From Pseudopyrenochaeta lycopersici (taxonomy: Eukaryota; Ascomycota; Dothideomycetes; Pleosporales; Pseudopyrenochaetaceae): 64,000 nucleotides of DNA. Shown here in pieces: positions 24,501-35,228 of the stretch (positions are counted from its first letter, which is position 1; every line of letters begins with the position of its first letter). The notes under the pieces are model-generated. The model saw only the letters and a list, made by a program, of their open reading frames with translations, searched no databases and was not told the origin of the DNA. The stretch is taken from positions 186,001 through 250,000 of the forward strand of contig NHZP01000023.1 of the NCBI GenBank assembly GCA_003313425.1, written 5' to 3'. The position numbers were made by a program, and so were the translations under genes.

Positions 24501-24528
24501 AGATGATAAGCTAACATCAGCCGCCAAA
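21502..24528. other. Gene-poor repeat-rich stretch
   Basis: About 3 kb between the broken HET gene and the flavoprotein pseudogene. Apart from the gypsy fragment near 23.3-23.5 kb, only short frames without domains are seen. Composition changes between AT-rich and ordinary patches, as in nested repeat insertions. Confidence 0.5.
23270..23500 (+). mobile_element. Ty3/gypsy reverse transcriptase fragment, mutated
   Basis: One frame reads NKCEFYKEEVKFLRYTIS, then a stop, then RVKISKDKVRVVKE, a stop at a Trp position, PKPKIVKDI, a stop, LFIGFANF and QFIKDFSKKS. This is the segment of gypsy polyproteins between reverse transcriptase and RNase H (family form CEFYKEEVKFLGY ... [24 protein letters not shown]). 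The internal stops fit C-to-T or G-to-A changes at Gln and Trp codons. No LTR or other domain is attached; the fragment ends abruptly on both sides. Confidence 0.8.
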
Positions 24529-25785
24529 ATGGTCTTCAGTACCCTCGGACTAGTTGATTTGAGTGGATTGCGTTAGCAATCGCCAGGGGTAATTGATTGT
24601 TGTCCTGCAAAAACACCAGAACCCCAGCGATCGTACACGTATATCTCTTGTAACATTGCAGTCCTTGTTGGAGGCTCAGCTGGTACACATACTGCCGTTC
24701 GTCTGGTCCAATCCGGCAAGAGCGTCGCCGTCATCGAAGCTGTAGAACAACTTGGTGGTCACGAACAGTCATACCTAGGTCATGTCTCTGGAAAGACAGA
24801 TGATTCTGTGCTGAAATCTTTTAAAACATCTCTATTACTCGAGATTACTGGAAGACTCTTGGGATTGAGCCAGTCACCGATATATCGAGACTACGGGCCA
24901 ACCCCATTTCCCTCGACTTTGAAATCGGAAAAGTCGTCACTGATTACGTGGAGCCCGACATAGCTGGAGGACTGAAGGCCTACCGTACGGTCCTCGAGAA
25001 CTTTCTTGAATAATTTATGGGTTTGATACACTTCCGAATCCAGTACCTAAGGACTTGTTGCTTCCTTTCGGCAAATTTGCTGAGAAATACGGCTTTGAAG
25101 ACGCTATCCTCTACATGGTATTTTTTTTGGACAGGGAGGCGTCTATTATCTAAACAATTCGGCCATATTTGTCGCCAAGTACTTGAATATACGATTCTTC
25201 AACGCTGTAACTAACGGCTTAGCTATTCCTTCCTCGCATCACAATCACGAGATCTATGCAAAGGCGTTCCACTGCCTGGGGTCTGATAATCAGTACTTCA
25301 ACAGTCAAGTAATATCAAGCATGTGAAGCAGGAGGGGCTTTTGATGAACGTTAGGTCTTCGAATGGCAGCTGCACTATTCTCAAGGCCCGAAGTTGGTTG
25401 TCACTATCCCTCACGCTTTAGACAATCTAGCTCCTCTCGGCCTCAATATGTGCGACAGAATGTCTTCTCTATAGTTACTGCCTTCGACTACTACGGTGCT
25501 CTCGTGCGCTACGCCGAATTCCCCATCAACAGAACCTACGCCAACACCGGTTCTTACGCTCAATTCAACATCCGCCACCTAATTAATCCTCATATAATCA
25601 CCCATTCAACCAATGAAGGCTTGACTGACGTCCAGTCCGGAGATGGCTATAGTAAAATCTCACACGACCAAGCGAGGGCTGGCATCAATAAATCCTTCAA
25701 CCCTGTCCTAGCCGGCCTTGGTGATAGCTACACGGTAGTGACAGATGCAGATATTGCCTCTTATCTTATCTTAAGTCTAAACTGA
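24529..25785 (+). pseudogene. Wrecked FAD-dependent amine-oxidase-like gene
   Basis: Remains of a secreted flavoprotein of the FAD-dependent amine oxidoreductase family, close in style to beta-cyclopiazonate-dehydrogenase-like fungal proteins. In order: a signal-peptide-like start MVFSTLGLVDLSGL at 24529; a frameshift; a plausible intron at 24589-24661; the dinucleotide-binding block VLVGGSAGTHTAVRLVQSGK and EQLGGHEQSY (24662-24780); then, after a gap, PVPKDLLLPFGKFAEKYGFEDAI near 25045-25110; YLNNSAIFVAKYLNIRFFNAV near 25150-25210; HYSQGPKLVVTIPHALDNL near 25375-25435; and a C-terminal part ending at 25785. At least four frame changes, several stops and missing segments separate these blocks. 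It cannot encode a working enzyme. Confidence 0.75.
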
Positions 25786-26104
25786 ACATAGTCCTACTTG
25801 AGTATATTTGGGCAAGGCTTAGTCTTCTCTACTAGTTTTACGAGGAAATTGCATTCCTTCCTTGGTACGGCAGTCAAAGTTGATAGTATGAGATAAGTCC
25901 AGCTAACCTATGACCCCATAATTTACAAAACAATGACATGAGAGACTATCTGTACGTATTTATTGTTATCTAATTTGGATATACACTGTGAACTGTTTCA
26001 ATTATGAGTGATATGCTGTACTGTGTATCTACTCTCTGCATAGTAATTTACATTGTATTACTACGTATGCATTGCTAGATTGTAACTATGACCTGTCTAC
26101 TACA
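25786..26104. other. Short spacer without features
   Basis: About 320 bp, AT-rich, lying between two convergent broken genes. Nothing recognisable is seen. Confidence 0.4.
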
Positions 26105-28047
26105 TTACTCCTCTTGTATAGGGTGTTGCTGCGTAAGGGATGTTGTAGTGCAGAGTAGACCATTATTACCTAGTGTCTGTTTTCCTTTGCCGGTATAAGA
26201 TGCTGGCGCTTGATGTGTAGGATCTACAACCTTTTCCGTAGTACTTATTAGTCCAATTTGTGCAACGTAGTTGGTTTCTCTGGCATTTTTATAGCTCGTG
26301 TCGTTTGGTGTTGAATTAAACCATAGATCGTCCAAAACTATGCCCCGTGTAATCTCAGTGTGAGAAAAGTACGCCGAGTCTGACAGTGCGGCCAACTCAC
26401 TACTTTCACCATTCGAGCCTATCATGTTCGGCCAGGGTTCTGGTATAGACTCAGGAGGCAGGAAGAATGGAGCCAGTCCTTCAATTCCAAGATTTATCCA
26501 CTGCACAGGATTGCAATCGTCCGATATCGTGAACAGGTTCGACTGTATTGGCTTCAATGGACTTGTCAGATCTCCAGATGAACATGCTACAACATGCGCA
26601 TTATCCAGGTAACTTCGTGTTAGGCCTTCCTGACAGTTTCTGGCAATGTTTTCAAGCTCATTTTTCAGTGTCTCCTCGATAGGTCCCACCATCTTCTCTA
26701 TCGCGACTGTTAGCGCCTTTCGAATCTTTCTGGGTAATTCTCGACGCATATAGGCGTCAAATTGTCTTATTTCGGGGTCCTTGAGAGGGGACTGTTCCTT
26801 CGCATCGGAGATCAAATCATCATTAGAGTTGTAGTCTTGGTTCTCATTAGCTGCCAAGATCAATTTCAAGGTTTTGGGACTTACATGGAGAAGGCATTTC
26901 GAGCAATGCTGTATCAGGGAACAGGATAAGATAGATGATTTTCCATTTCTCTTCCTCGCTCTCAGCTCTGAACATGCTTTTCCTGTTCTTCAGCTTTTTC
27001 TCTTGGTCCTTATTGAACCCCTCTATTATTTGAGATTCTTTTATTATCCAGCTGACGGCGGAACGCGAATGCTCTGTCGATTGAATTTCATTATCAAATG
27101 TTAGATAACAGCGTCATCAGTGTGCAGGCATGGCATGGTAACGATAAAGATGTTCTCTGTGACACTTCAGCTTAGCATCAAGCACATAATGGATTGATGA
27201 CTCCATACTTAATCCGATGAACTGTATTCCAACCCGGCGCAGAACAAGCCCTTGACGATTGATATTTTCGTAGATTGTGCTTGAAGTACGGGCAGGCAAG
27301 CCTTCGCTGAAGATCTTTATCTTGTGCGGTTGAATCGAGTACTGTCCTTCGACGTTTCCCGGATCCGTCACCCTCGCTGTCCTCTTACTCGCCATTTTCA
27401 CTTTCTTTATTCCATTTCCGGTTCTTTTCAAATGTTTTCACAGTTTCCGAAGAAGAACAAGACGTTTCTGGACGTTGCTTTGGCGAACTTGATGACACTG
27501 AGCTCGTATGACGATCGCGAACCGAGTGACTAGCGAAGGCGAACATATCGTAAACACGGACCATCAACCTGTCTATGATTTCCGCTTTTTGTTCATTGAC
27601 GTCTCTAATATCCACAGAGTCCGTATCGTCTGTATAATCTTGCGCAGCTTCCAGAGCTTCGTCCCCCGAGGAAGGCGTTGCTGATAGCGTCGCTTCTAGC
27701 TGTGGGTTTTCTGGAACAGGCGATGAGGCATTGACTCGAGAATGACTTGAAGCTAAAGGCCGCAGCTCATGGTCGTAGCTGACCGTAGCAGAATCTACCA
27801 GGAAGGTTGCAGTATCATCTCTGGCCTCATGAAGTTGCGGCAACACCGCCTCTGATACCTGGCTGAACATCGTATTAGCGAAACCCTGTGAGGCACCCTC
27901 CAAGGGAGCCACACGCTCCACATCAACAACTTTGTCAGCAAATTCTTTTTCAGATCTTTCAGAAACCGTGCAAACGCGAGGTGCCTCAATTTTATCGCTG
28001 AAATTGAGCCTATGCTGGGCATACTGTGTGGACAACACACGCATCAT
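26105..28047 (-). pseudogene. C2H2-like fungal regulator with three in-frame stops
   Basis: One gene read on the minus strand. An N-terminal Ser/Asp/Glu-rich part (27388-28047) ends at a TAA (27385-27387), after which the same frame continues with an acidic run, GKRRRTV, then RRLACPYFKHNLRKYQ and APGWNTVHRIK. A 53-nt GT-AG intron joins HRIK to EHLYRYHAMPAH, then come two TGA codons at 27114-27119, and the frame resumes with RCYLTFDNEIQ. Further on are EGFNKDQEKKLKNRK and EEEKWKIIYLILFPD, then a 49-nt intron (26836-26884) joins PSP to YYN. The last exon (26105-26835) has MRRELPRKIRKALTVAIEKMV. This is a recurrent architecture of fungal proteins with degenerate C2H2-like fingers. The stops fall where Gln, Cys and Arg are expected. 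The rest is well conserved, so the loss looks recent. Confidence 0.68.
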
Positions 28048-28127
28048 AGACTGAACTGATGGTATTCGTTGTTAGCGACTAATATCGGGTAAAGGATAGG
28101 TTTAATGAGTGGAAAAGCTTGATCAGC

Positions 28128-28753
28128 TTACAGGAACAGAATTAGATTTGTCTTGGGTCTCATCGTGGTCTGTAAAGCCCACGCCACTATCGCTATCCGA
28201 GGGTCTGGTACTGATTCTAATTGCTTTTTCTGAGCACTGCAGCATGCTTGAGCTAGGTTTTTGAGACCTAACTCCATACACTAGCTGAAGCATTAGTTCC
28301 GGTGCATTGAGTTCGCCAGCGAATTCTGTAGTCTTACCTTTTGCTCAACGAATTGCCACTTCTCTCCAATCTGGTTGCGAGAAGGCTCCACATATCTCTC
28401 CGTACGCTTGAGCAAGAATGTCTCAGTTGGCACCATTCCCACTGCTCAGCATTTTGCCTCTCCATCAAATACTCATGCCTTTTACGGCAAGCATTGGGAG
28501 TCTTATGCGGAAAATGCTTTGGAGAAATTTGGTTCCGGTTCAGCCCCTGCGCTCTGGCTGCGATCAATATCTCATCCTCCGTTGTTGACCATGCTGACGT
28601 TCTCGTCATAGACTCAGTGTCCTCGTCTGTTCTAGCAGTTGTAGAATTGGATTCCTCTAATTGTAGGTCAGGTTTTGTGGATCGCAAAGTGACCGTTCTC
28701 CGTGAACTTTCACCGTGTTGATAGGTGGAAACTTTCGTCCTGAATAGAGTCAT
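28128..28753 (-). pseudogene. Myb/SANT-like DNA-binding gene with frameshift
   Basis: Met 28753 starts a Ser/Thr-rich leader followed by a Myb/SANT-like domain: SAWSTTEDEILIAARAQGLN, then KHFPHKTPNACRKRHEYLMER. After RDMWSLLAT the frame must shift by one base near 28367-28374 to continue as IGEKWQFVEQK, which is the normal family sequence; restoring one deleted A would do it. A 57-nt intron (28281-28337) then joins to CMELGLKNLAQACCSAQKK. Farther on, a second frame gives a more natural acidic tail (SDSDSGVGFTDHDE), suggesting another shift. This kind of protein is a nuclear DNA-binding regulator. It sits directly upstream of the C2H2-like pseudogene on the same strand; both are damaged in the same mild way. 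Confidence 0.65.
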
Positions 28754-29549
28754 AGTTGTTCGGACTGCTGGCAGACCTCTTAATGAGTTTGCTTATAGTG
28801 CTGGCACCTTCAAAATCTCTGGGATCACGTTGATACACTTGGTTCCTTCGTTTCACAGTCATAAGCTCGACCGATATGGACAAAATGCCTGCCTACAGCA
28901 CTACCGGTGCTTGTAAGCACGACCGTAAGATAGTTAATGCGACGTCAAAGAAGAGGAGATCCTAATTGATATTTTGCTCGTGATTTGAATACTTTTGCTG
29001 TATCTAAGGCTTGGGATGATATGTGCACAGTCGGAATTTCGCGCAAATGCGGATAATTTGCGCGTTTTGTTGTCTTGCGTCCCCCCGCCATTCAGCCTTT
29101 GGACAAGGCTGAAACACGCACCAGGCTGTAAAATTTCAATCAGGTAGCAGCGTACCCACGTTACACACCTGATTAAGCGCTGGCATTTAATGTTATTGTT
29201 CAACAGAGGCTTGAGCGTTCTACGGAGATGCTTGTTTTCAACCAATTACCAGTTGCGTGTGCTACGCACACGCGAAACGTCAGAACAGACCGGTTAAGGG
29301 CACTACGCTTTACAATTATAGGAGTTGAAGGATTAGCTATAGGCTAGCTAACATAGCGTTCGTGGTCTAGCTCAAATTTGCAAAGGCTCACATACCTCAA
29401 CGTGCTCTGGATACATACAAATGTCATTAGCTCTGCGGAGCACAGGGCCGACTGACCTATAGAGTGAGATCACAACTTATCTGCTCATGGGGCGTTAGGA
29501 TTCAACAGAGATATTGTGCTTGCTTGGAGAATTAATCGATTTGAAACAG
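28754..29549. other. Intergenic, no gene seen
   Basis: About 800 bp. A short inverted repeat GCGTGTGC-TAC-GCACACGC lies near 29252-29270. Otherwise only short frames. Confidence 0.45.
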
Positions 29550-30894
29550 TTATACACCTTTCACTTCAACCACTGTCTCCTTTCGCACACGTATGCTAGT
29601 CGGATTCAGCTCGTCTTCTCTACCTAGAGATCTCCAGTCATTGCATTGGCTTGAAATGACTGTATGAACGCCTGTTGGAGCCTCCTCATGCGCATAATCA
29701 TCTAGCTGGCCGTTTTCAGAATCTGCTAGCTGATGTGTCGAGCTAGATTCATCATCTTCCCTTCCTTTGTCTGTTTTTGTAATTGTGGTTAGTCTAATAG
29801 CATTGCTTGGCCGACTGATAGGCTGGCTGCTGGCAGCGGCGCTTGGGAACAGATCGGGGAATATGCGTCGGATGACCGGTCGCAGCAACGGACAACAGCC
29901 TAGAGATGCATTAGCAAATAGTCTCGCCAGAACGAGATGTGTTTCTTACCAGAGACAATAGCAATGTTAACTTCGACAGCTCCCCAGACACAGAACATTG
30001 CATAGTCATACGGCAATTGGTCTGAATTCACGGGCCAACGGACCAGTATGACGAGGACGATGCATGATGCGATGCAGACACTGTGGTTTGAATCAGTATT
30101 TTTGACATAATGGTCAATCTGAGTTCCTTACATGGTGCCGAGAAGAAAGAAACCAACAATCCCGAGTTTTTGTTGGAGGCGCAAGCGGAGTTTGAACACG
30201 GGCACTATAGGCAGAACCAGAATGGCGACGTCCAACAAAAAATGGGTGGTGATAGTGCCAAGAAAGAACTTGTCGCCATCGATATTGCAGACAGCGTTCG
30301 TGATCGTTTTGTCCCAGATCGCTTGCGTAGGGACGCAACGGAAGGTCAGCATGAAAGTCCGTATGATCCACCATATGGACGAAATAGCTAGCAGCACTAA
30401 GATAGAGATTCGAATGACTGAAAGCTTGAATAGTCGCCAGTAGAATGATAAGATGGATATTTTGGAACAAGCCAGCGAGGAGGCATAGCACAGCGAGTTG
30501 AAGAACCCGAGCAACCTAGCATGGTATAGTATATCCTCTCGAGTAGTCTCATCAAGAGTATCGGGCATACGTTTGCCGAGTGACCAGTGGAGAGTCCCTA
30601 CGACGGTATTCTTAGTACAACTGGCTTGCAAAGTTTGTTGTGGAGTCATTTACATTCTATCAAGATGGCGCAATAGCCACTCGCAAAGAGCTATACATCA
30701 GCTTGCTATTAGCGTATGGTCTTGTGCAAGAAGAAAGGAGATATTCTTACAAAAGCGAAGACAGAAAAGTAGTCATCGAGCCACCAACTGACCCGTGTGA
30801 CTCGTCTTGCGATCACTCGCATGATCAGCGTAGCTAAGGCGGCAATCCAAGTTATGCCAATACTGGCGTAAAGGTCGACCTGATGCCCAGCCAT
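29550..30894 (-). CDS. Pth11/rhodopsin-type seven-helix membrane protein
   Basis: Exons 30751-30894, 30654-30690, 30132-30597, 29950-30080 and 29550-29899, with introns of 60, 56, 51 and 50 nt; 375 aa, all phases closing. The start MAGHQVDLYASIG sits in a good CACCATGG context; upstream in-frame codons resemble intronic sequence. Family marks: WWLDDYFSVFAF after helix 2, GYCAILIEW, SLACSKISILSFYWRLF (helix 3-4), FRCVPTQAIWD and CNIDGDKFFLGTITTHFLLDVAILVLP (helix 5), ending with VEVNIAIVSGCCPLLRPVIRRIF and a hydrophilic C-terminal tail of about 100 aa. In this family some members (Pth11) sense surfaces or ligands in plant pathogens, but most have no known ligand. No CFEM domain is present at the N terminus. 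Confidence 0.87.
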
Positions 30895-32467
30895 GGTGTT
30901 GCGAAGAGTGGGGAGCAAAACACCCACGACAGTGGTAAGAAAAAACCTAACCGAACTTGAAGTGGACAAACTACATCCATGCGCGTGCGAACCACTCCCA
31001 CTTTATCTGTGAGACAGGGTGTTGTTGACACATGGCTGTACATCCTCCCCTGAACTCAATTACCGCCACCACATTCACGCCGATAACGAACGTGAATCAT
31101 GGACGTGGGAAGCGGGTCTCAATTCAAGGGCTGGAGCCGAGTAACAGTGCCAACGTGGTGCGGATAATCAGCCATTCGTATCCTCGCCTTAATTACAGTG
31201 CCTCTTCCAGTAGATGGAGTGTGACCACCATGCGATTTGGCTGGGGGCACTGGGATTCGAGGCATTGCGAGCCTTCACTGTCAAAGATAAGGTTTGCGCT
31301 AGTCTATTGCCATCAACGCTGCCCAGGGTCTCGCTTTATTCGGGCCTATTCAGGGACCTCCGTGATTGGCGAACAGCGTCGACTCCCAGGTACCTACAAT
31401 ATCCCAGGTAGTGCAGGATATAGGACGGGTTGGCTCGGTGGAATGCAACTCCTAAATATCAAGGCAGCAAAAGTGGCTGTTCGCGATGTGGTCCACCACC
31501 GACCAGGGTTTGCTGGAGATACTGGGGTCTGTATAAAAGGCCCTTCTTGATGCACCCCATGACTCGTTCCAGCACGCTCAGGTTGACGAAACCGATTGCG
31601 TATGGTCCCGTTGAATCGACGCAAATGGACATCAAGGCCCGTGTACTCGTAATTGTCAACATTTCGGCAGGAGTAGAAGACGGCGGCCATGGACTGGCTG
31701 CAAAAGCCCGCTGAGGCCTGTGTTCAAGCGCGTGGAAGCCGCGCAGCCACGAGCCCCACCTACCCCAGATGCCATGGAACACGCAATCTCCAGTACTCTG
31801 CCGGGTCGATCACAGTGGTTCCCCTTCGGCAACACGGCCGCGCGATACTTTTTGACATATTCAAACTCACCTTTCAACCTCCGCTGTCATAATGAGTGAT
31901 CAAAGCAGGGGTCATGTGACCTTGGCTGCGGGATCAAATGGGTCATCCTACTTAGCCTCAGTTGATTAACGTGAAAAACCTGACGCTACCCCATATTTGA
32001 CATCATCTTGCCCGCGTACCTCACATTTGCTGCGCTCGCTGAGTCCGGCTGAGTCCACCCGACTGTAGGTCATCATAGCGACACCAAGAGAAGCACTGTT
32101 ATTCTACGCCGCACAGCACGGGTGCATTGCATGCCCAAGAAGATAAATCGGCCTTTTGCTCGGTCGCATGCTGTGCCGCAAAGATGCAACCAGGCGTGAT
32201 CCTGCAACGGAGACGGCGCATTGACCTCCGGCCCAGTAGTATGGTTGTACAACAGGCCCCCACTTATGCTTTGACTACCGTCAGGGTTCACTACATACAG
32301 ATGCATACATGGAAACACAAGCCATCTGAAGCGTATCCCTTATTTAATAACCTGGATACCTTCACGGAGCCTAGGCTCTTGTTGCATTTTGTGGTACCTA
32401 AGGACCTGTAATTCTTTGTACCTGCGTCGCAGTGAAAACTCTGAAAGCTCTTTTCCGACCACTCAAC
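30895..32467. other. Divergent promoter region, no recognised gene
   Basis: About 1.6 kb between a minus-strand receptor gene and the plus-strand transporter gene. Overlapping open frames of up to 172 codons occur on both strands at 31032-31877, but they lack domains and look like chance frames in GC-balanced DNA. The promoters of both neighbours must lie here. Confidence 0.45.
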
Positions 32468-34268
32468 ATGGACGCGAGCAGAGACACCGACGTCAAATCG
32501 ACGAGTTTGGAAGCGATTTCAAATGAAAGCAAGGATCCAGTGACTGTTGCATCAGGAACCTACGTTTCCGACGACCCAGCCATTCGAGACTTTTACTGTG
32601 ATGCTGTCTCCGAAGCATACCGCATGAAATCTGAATTGGTCGCTCAGCACCTCAGCGAAATTGGGATGGGAAAGTAAGTATGCTCCAAGGCAACATTTTT
32701 ATCGCTCGAATTGATTACGCGTGCTAAAATATACGGTAGGTTTCAATGGATGCTATTCGTAGTAACTGGCTTTGGCTGGATCGTCGACAACTTCTGGTCT
32801 CAAGGAATTTCAGCCGTGCGACCGGCCGTCGCGAATGAGTTCACCGACATCGTCCGTCTCAGCTTCAGCTCTGTTGCATACTACGTTGGCTTGATCGTCG
32901 GAGCCAGCTTTTGGGGCACCACAGCGGATCTCATCGGACGGAAGCCTGCTTTCAATGCCACCATCTTGATCGGAGGCATATTTGCCTGCGCAGTCGCTGG
33001 CACACAAAACTTCGTTGCCTTTTGTTCACTCTGGGCTGTCATTGGCACAGCGGCTGGCGGCAATGTCCCAGTGGACAGTATCATCTTCCTTGAATTCATG
33101 CCCCCAGAGAAACAATGGCTCCTTGTGAGTCTCTCCGCTTGGTGGAATTTAGGACAGGTCATCGTTGCTTTGCTCTCTTGGGTATTTTTGGCAAATATGG
33201 CTTGCTCTTCTGCCGATGCTCCTTGTCGTATGGCAGATAACATGGGTTGGTTAGTGATTTGAGACCCCTCCACCAGACCTGACCTCATGCTTACAAATTT
33301 AGGCGTTACCTTATGATAACGCTTGGCCTTATCGCGATAGCTTTTGGCCTCATCCGCATCCTTGCCTTCAAGATTCCAGAATCTCCCCGGTATCTCTTAT
33401 CGAAAGGCCGAGATGTCGATGCTGTCGAGGCAGTTAACTATATCGCACGATTTAATAACAAGCCAGAGCCTCTGACTATTGACATGCTGCAAGCTATCGA
33501 TGCTCAATTCAGCCACAGTCCTGTAGAGGGCCATACGGCTTTACCAGCACGCTCTAATGGCTTGTCACAGATGCAACTCCTCAAAGAAAGTTTCAAGGAC
33601 TATGACACTATTAGCGTCAAGAAACTCTTCAGTGGCAAACGTATGGGCCAACATACGTCTGTAACTTTCATAATCTGGCTCACGATAGGAATTGCTTATC
33701 CGCTCTACTTCGCCTTTATCACATCCTACCTCCAGACTAAATCAACATACTCAGCCACATCATCTCTAAGCCACACATACATGGTCTATTGCATCGTATC
33801 GGCTGTCGGAGTCCTTGGGCCTATTGCGGCTGGGTTCTGTGTCGAAACTCGTCTAGGTCGAAGGTGGATGATGGCACTTTCCGCCATTCTGACGGGCGTC
33901 TTTCTCTTCCTTTATACGCTTGCAAAAACTGAGGCAGCCGATATTGGCTTCCAATGTGCGACTGGTATCCTGGGCAATTTTGGTATGTCCTTTTCTCACT
34001 AGATTTCCTTGTTCTATGCTGATTGGTTCCATTAGAATATGCCATAATGTTCGCTTTCACCCCAGAATCGTTTCCTGGACCAATACGCGGAACAGGATCG
34101 GGTATTGCAGCAACTCTTCTGCGAATTGGTGGTCTCGTCGCATCTTTCATCTCAACATACAACGGCTACACCGTTGTACCCATTTACGCTAGCGCTGCTT
34201 TGTGGGTCGTTACCGGCCTACTTTGCTTTGCTTTGCCGTATGAGACGCATGGTCATGCCTCCATCTAG
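32468..34268 (+). CDS. MFS transporter, SVOP/sugar-porter-like
   Basis: Exons 32468-32673, 32740-33249, 33303-33982 and 34036-34268; introns of 66, 53 and 53 nt; 542 aa. About 60 hydrophilic residues precede twelve predicted helices. Signatures: GTTADLIGRKPAF in the loop 2-3 position (MFS motif A), FKIPESPRYLLSKGR after helix 6 (PESPR motif of sugar porters), ETRLGRRWMM in loop 8-9, and FEYAIMFAFTPESFPGPIRGTGSGIA in helix 10-11. These point to the SVOP-like branch that carries small organic solutes; the substrate cannot be read from sequence. The start at the second Met (32468) is preferred for context; 32432 is in frame and adds 12 aa. It is divergent from the Pth11-like gene. Confidence 0.88.
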
Positions 34269-34963
34269 ACCTTCAGAAGGGGAGTAAAAAGCTTTTGGCG
34301 TCGTCATACGCTATCATATATATTTTTATATAATTCTTAGACACTTTTTGAGCCTGCATTGGCGGAGGACTGATGGTAGCGGCAAAAATTACGGATGCTG
34401 TCGTCTCTTTCCGGAACAAATGCAGTGAACATTTACCCTGACATGTGAACATATGGTCACCAAAACAGTTTAGCCGTTACAATGTACTGAGAAGGCTGAC
34501 ATATCGCTTCCAGCTAGACAGCCAGTCTGCTCGCACGGGAACCATGACCATCTGTGTATCGCCTCTCTCTTTCAACGCTGAACGGGCCTAAGATCATGGT
34601 TCAGCGTTTGGGGCTCAAAGAACTAGGCCCAGCATGCTGATTTCTCGGGCATAAAGATATGTACCGCCTTCCACCTACCTTTATTCCAGCTCGAAGAAGT
34701 ACATGCAAGGAGCTTTGATCAACTCAGCCGTCTCATACCTTATTATAGTAGTATCAGGTGAGATTTGGGAGCAATTATTGCTGTCAAGGATTTTGAGGCA
34801 GGAACCTGAGGCAGGATTTCGGCGGTATTCTATGTAGCTTTCGTAATCGCAGTGCGCAACGCACCGAGACCTAATCTCCGGGGCTTTTGAATCTAGACTT
34901 CCATTCGCCTGACTGGGATTTGAAGCTCTCACGGATGTTGATACCTTGTTCGGGGAGCAAATG
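34269..34963. other. Intergenic, no gene seen
   Basis: About 700 bp between the transporter gene and the MITE. Only short frames without domains are seen. Confidence 0.4.
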
Positions 34964-34965
34964 TA

Positions 34966-35226
34966 CTATGGTATCAGGGTTAGGTAGTGTAGGTGGGTCC
35001 CGTGGCCAGGGGGCTGATTTTAAATGACGTGAAATGCACTAAACTCAATTCTATCTTTCTTTACAAACCAATCTCAGACGGCAGGGACCGGTCAACCAAG
35101 TTGTGGCAGGCGTGCATTAATTTCAATACAAAATTACAGGGGATTTAATGAAATACAGGTAATTGAGCAGTTTTGCGCCCCGTGGCCATCGGGACCCACC
35201 TACACTACCTAACCATGATACCATAG
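34966..35226. mobile_element. 261-bp MITE with TA target duplication
   Basis: Terminal inverted repeats of 43/44 bp (34966-35008 and 35183-35226) match with one substitution and one single-base indel; both ends begin CTATGGTATCA and share GGTTAGGTAGTGTAGGTGGG. The element is flanked by TA on each side (34964-34965, 35227-35228), the target duplication of Tc1/mariner/pogo elements. The 174-bp interior has no coding capacity. It is therefore a non-autonomous element, mobilised by a transposase elsewhere. Confidence 0.85.
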
Positions 35227-35228
35227 TA

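Noticed and set aside
31032..31877. Overlapping open frames up to 172 codons on both strands
   Set aside because: No domain, no codon or splice pattern, and mutual overlap on both strands; most likely chance frames in a promoter region.
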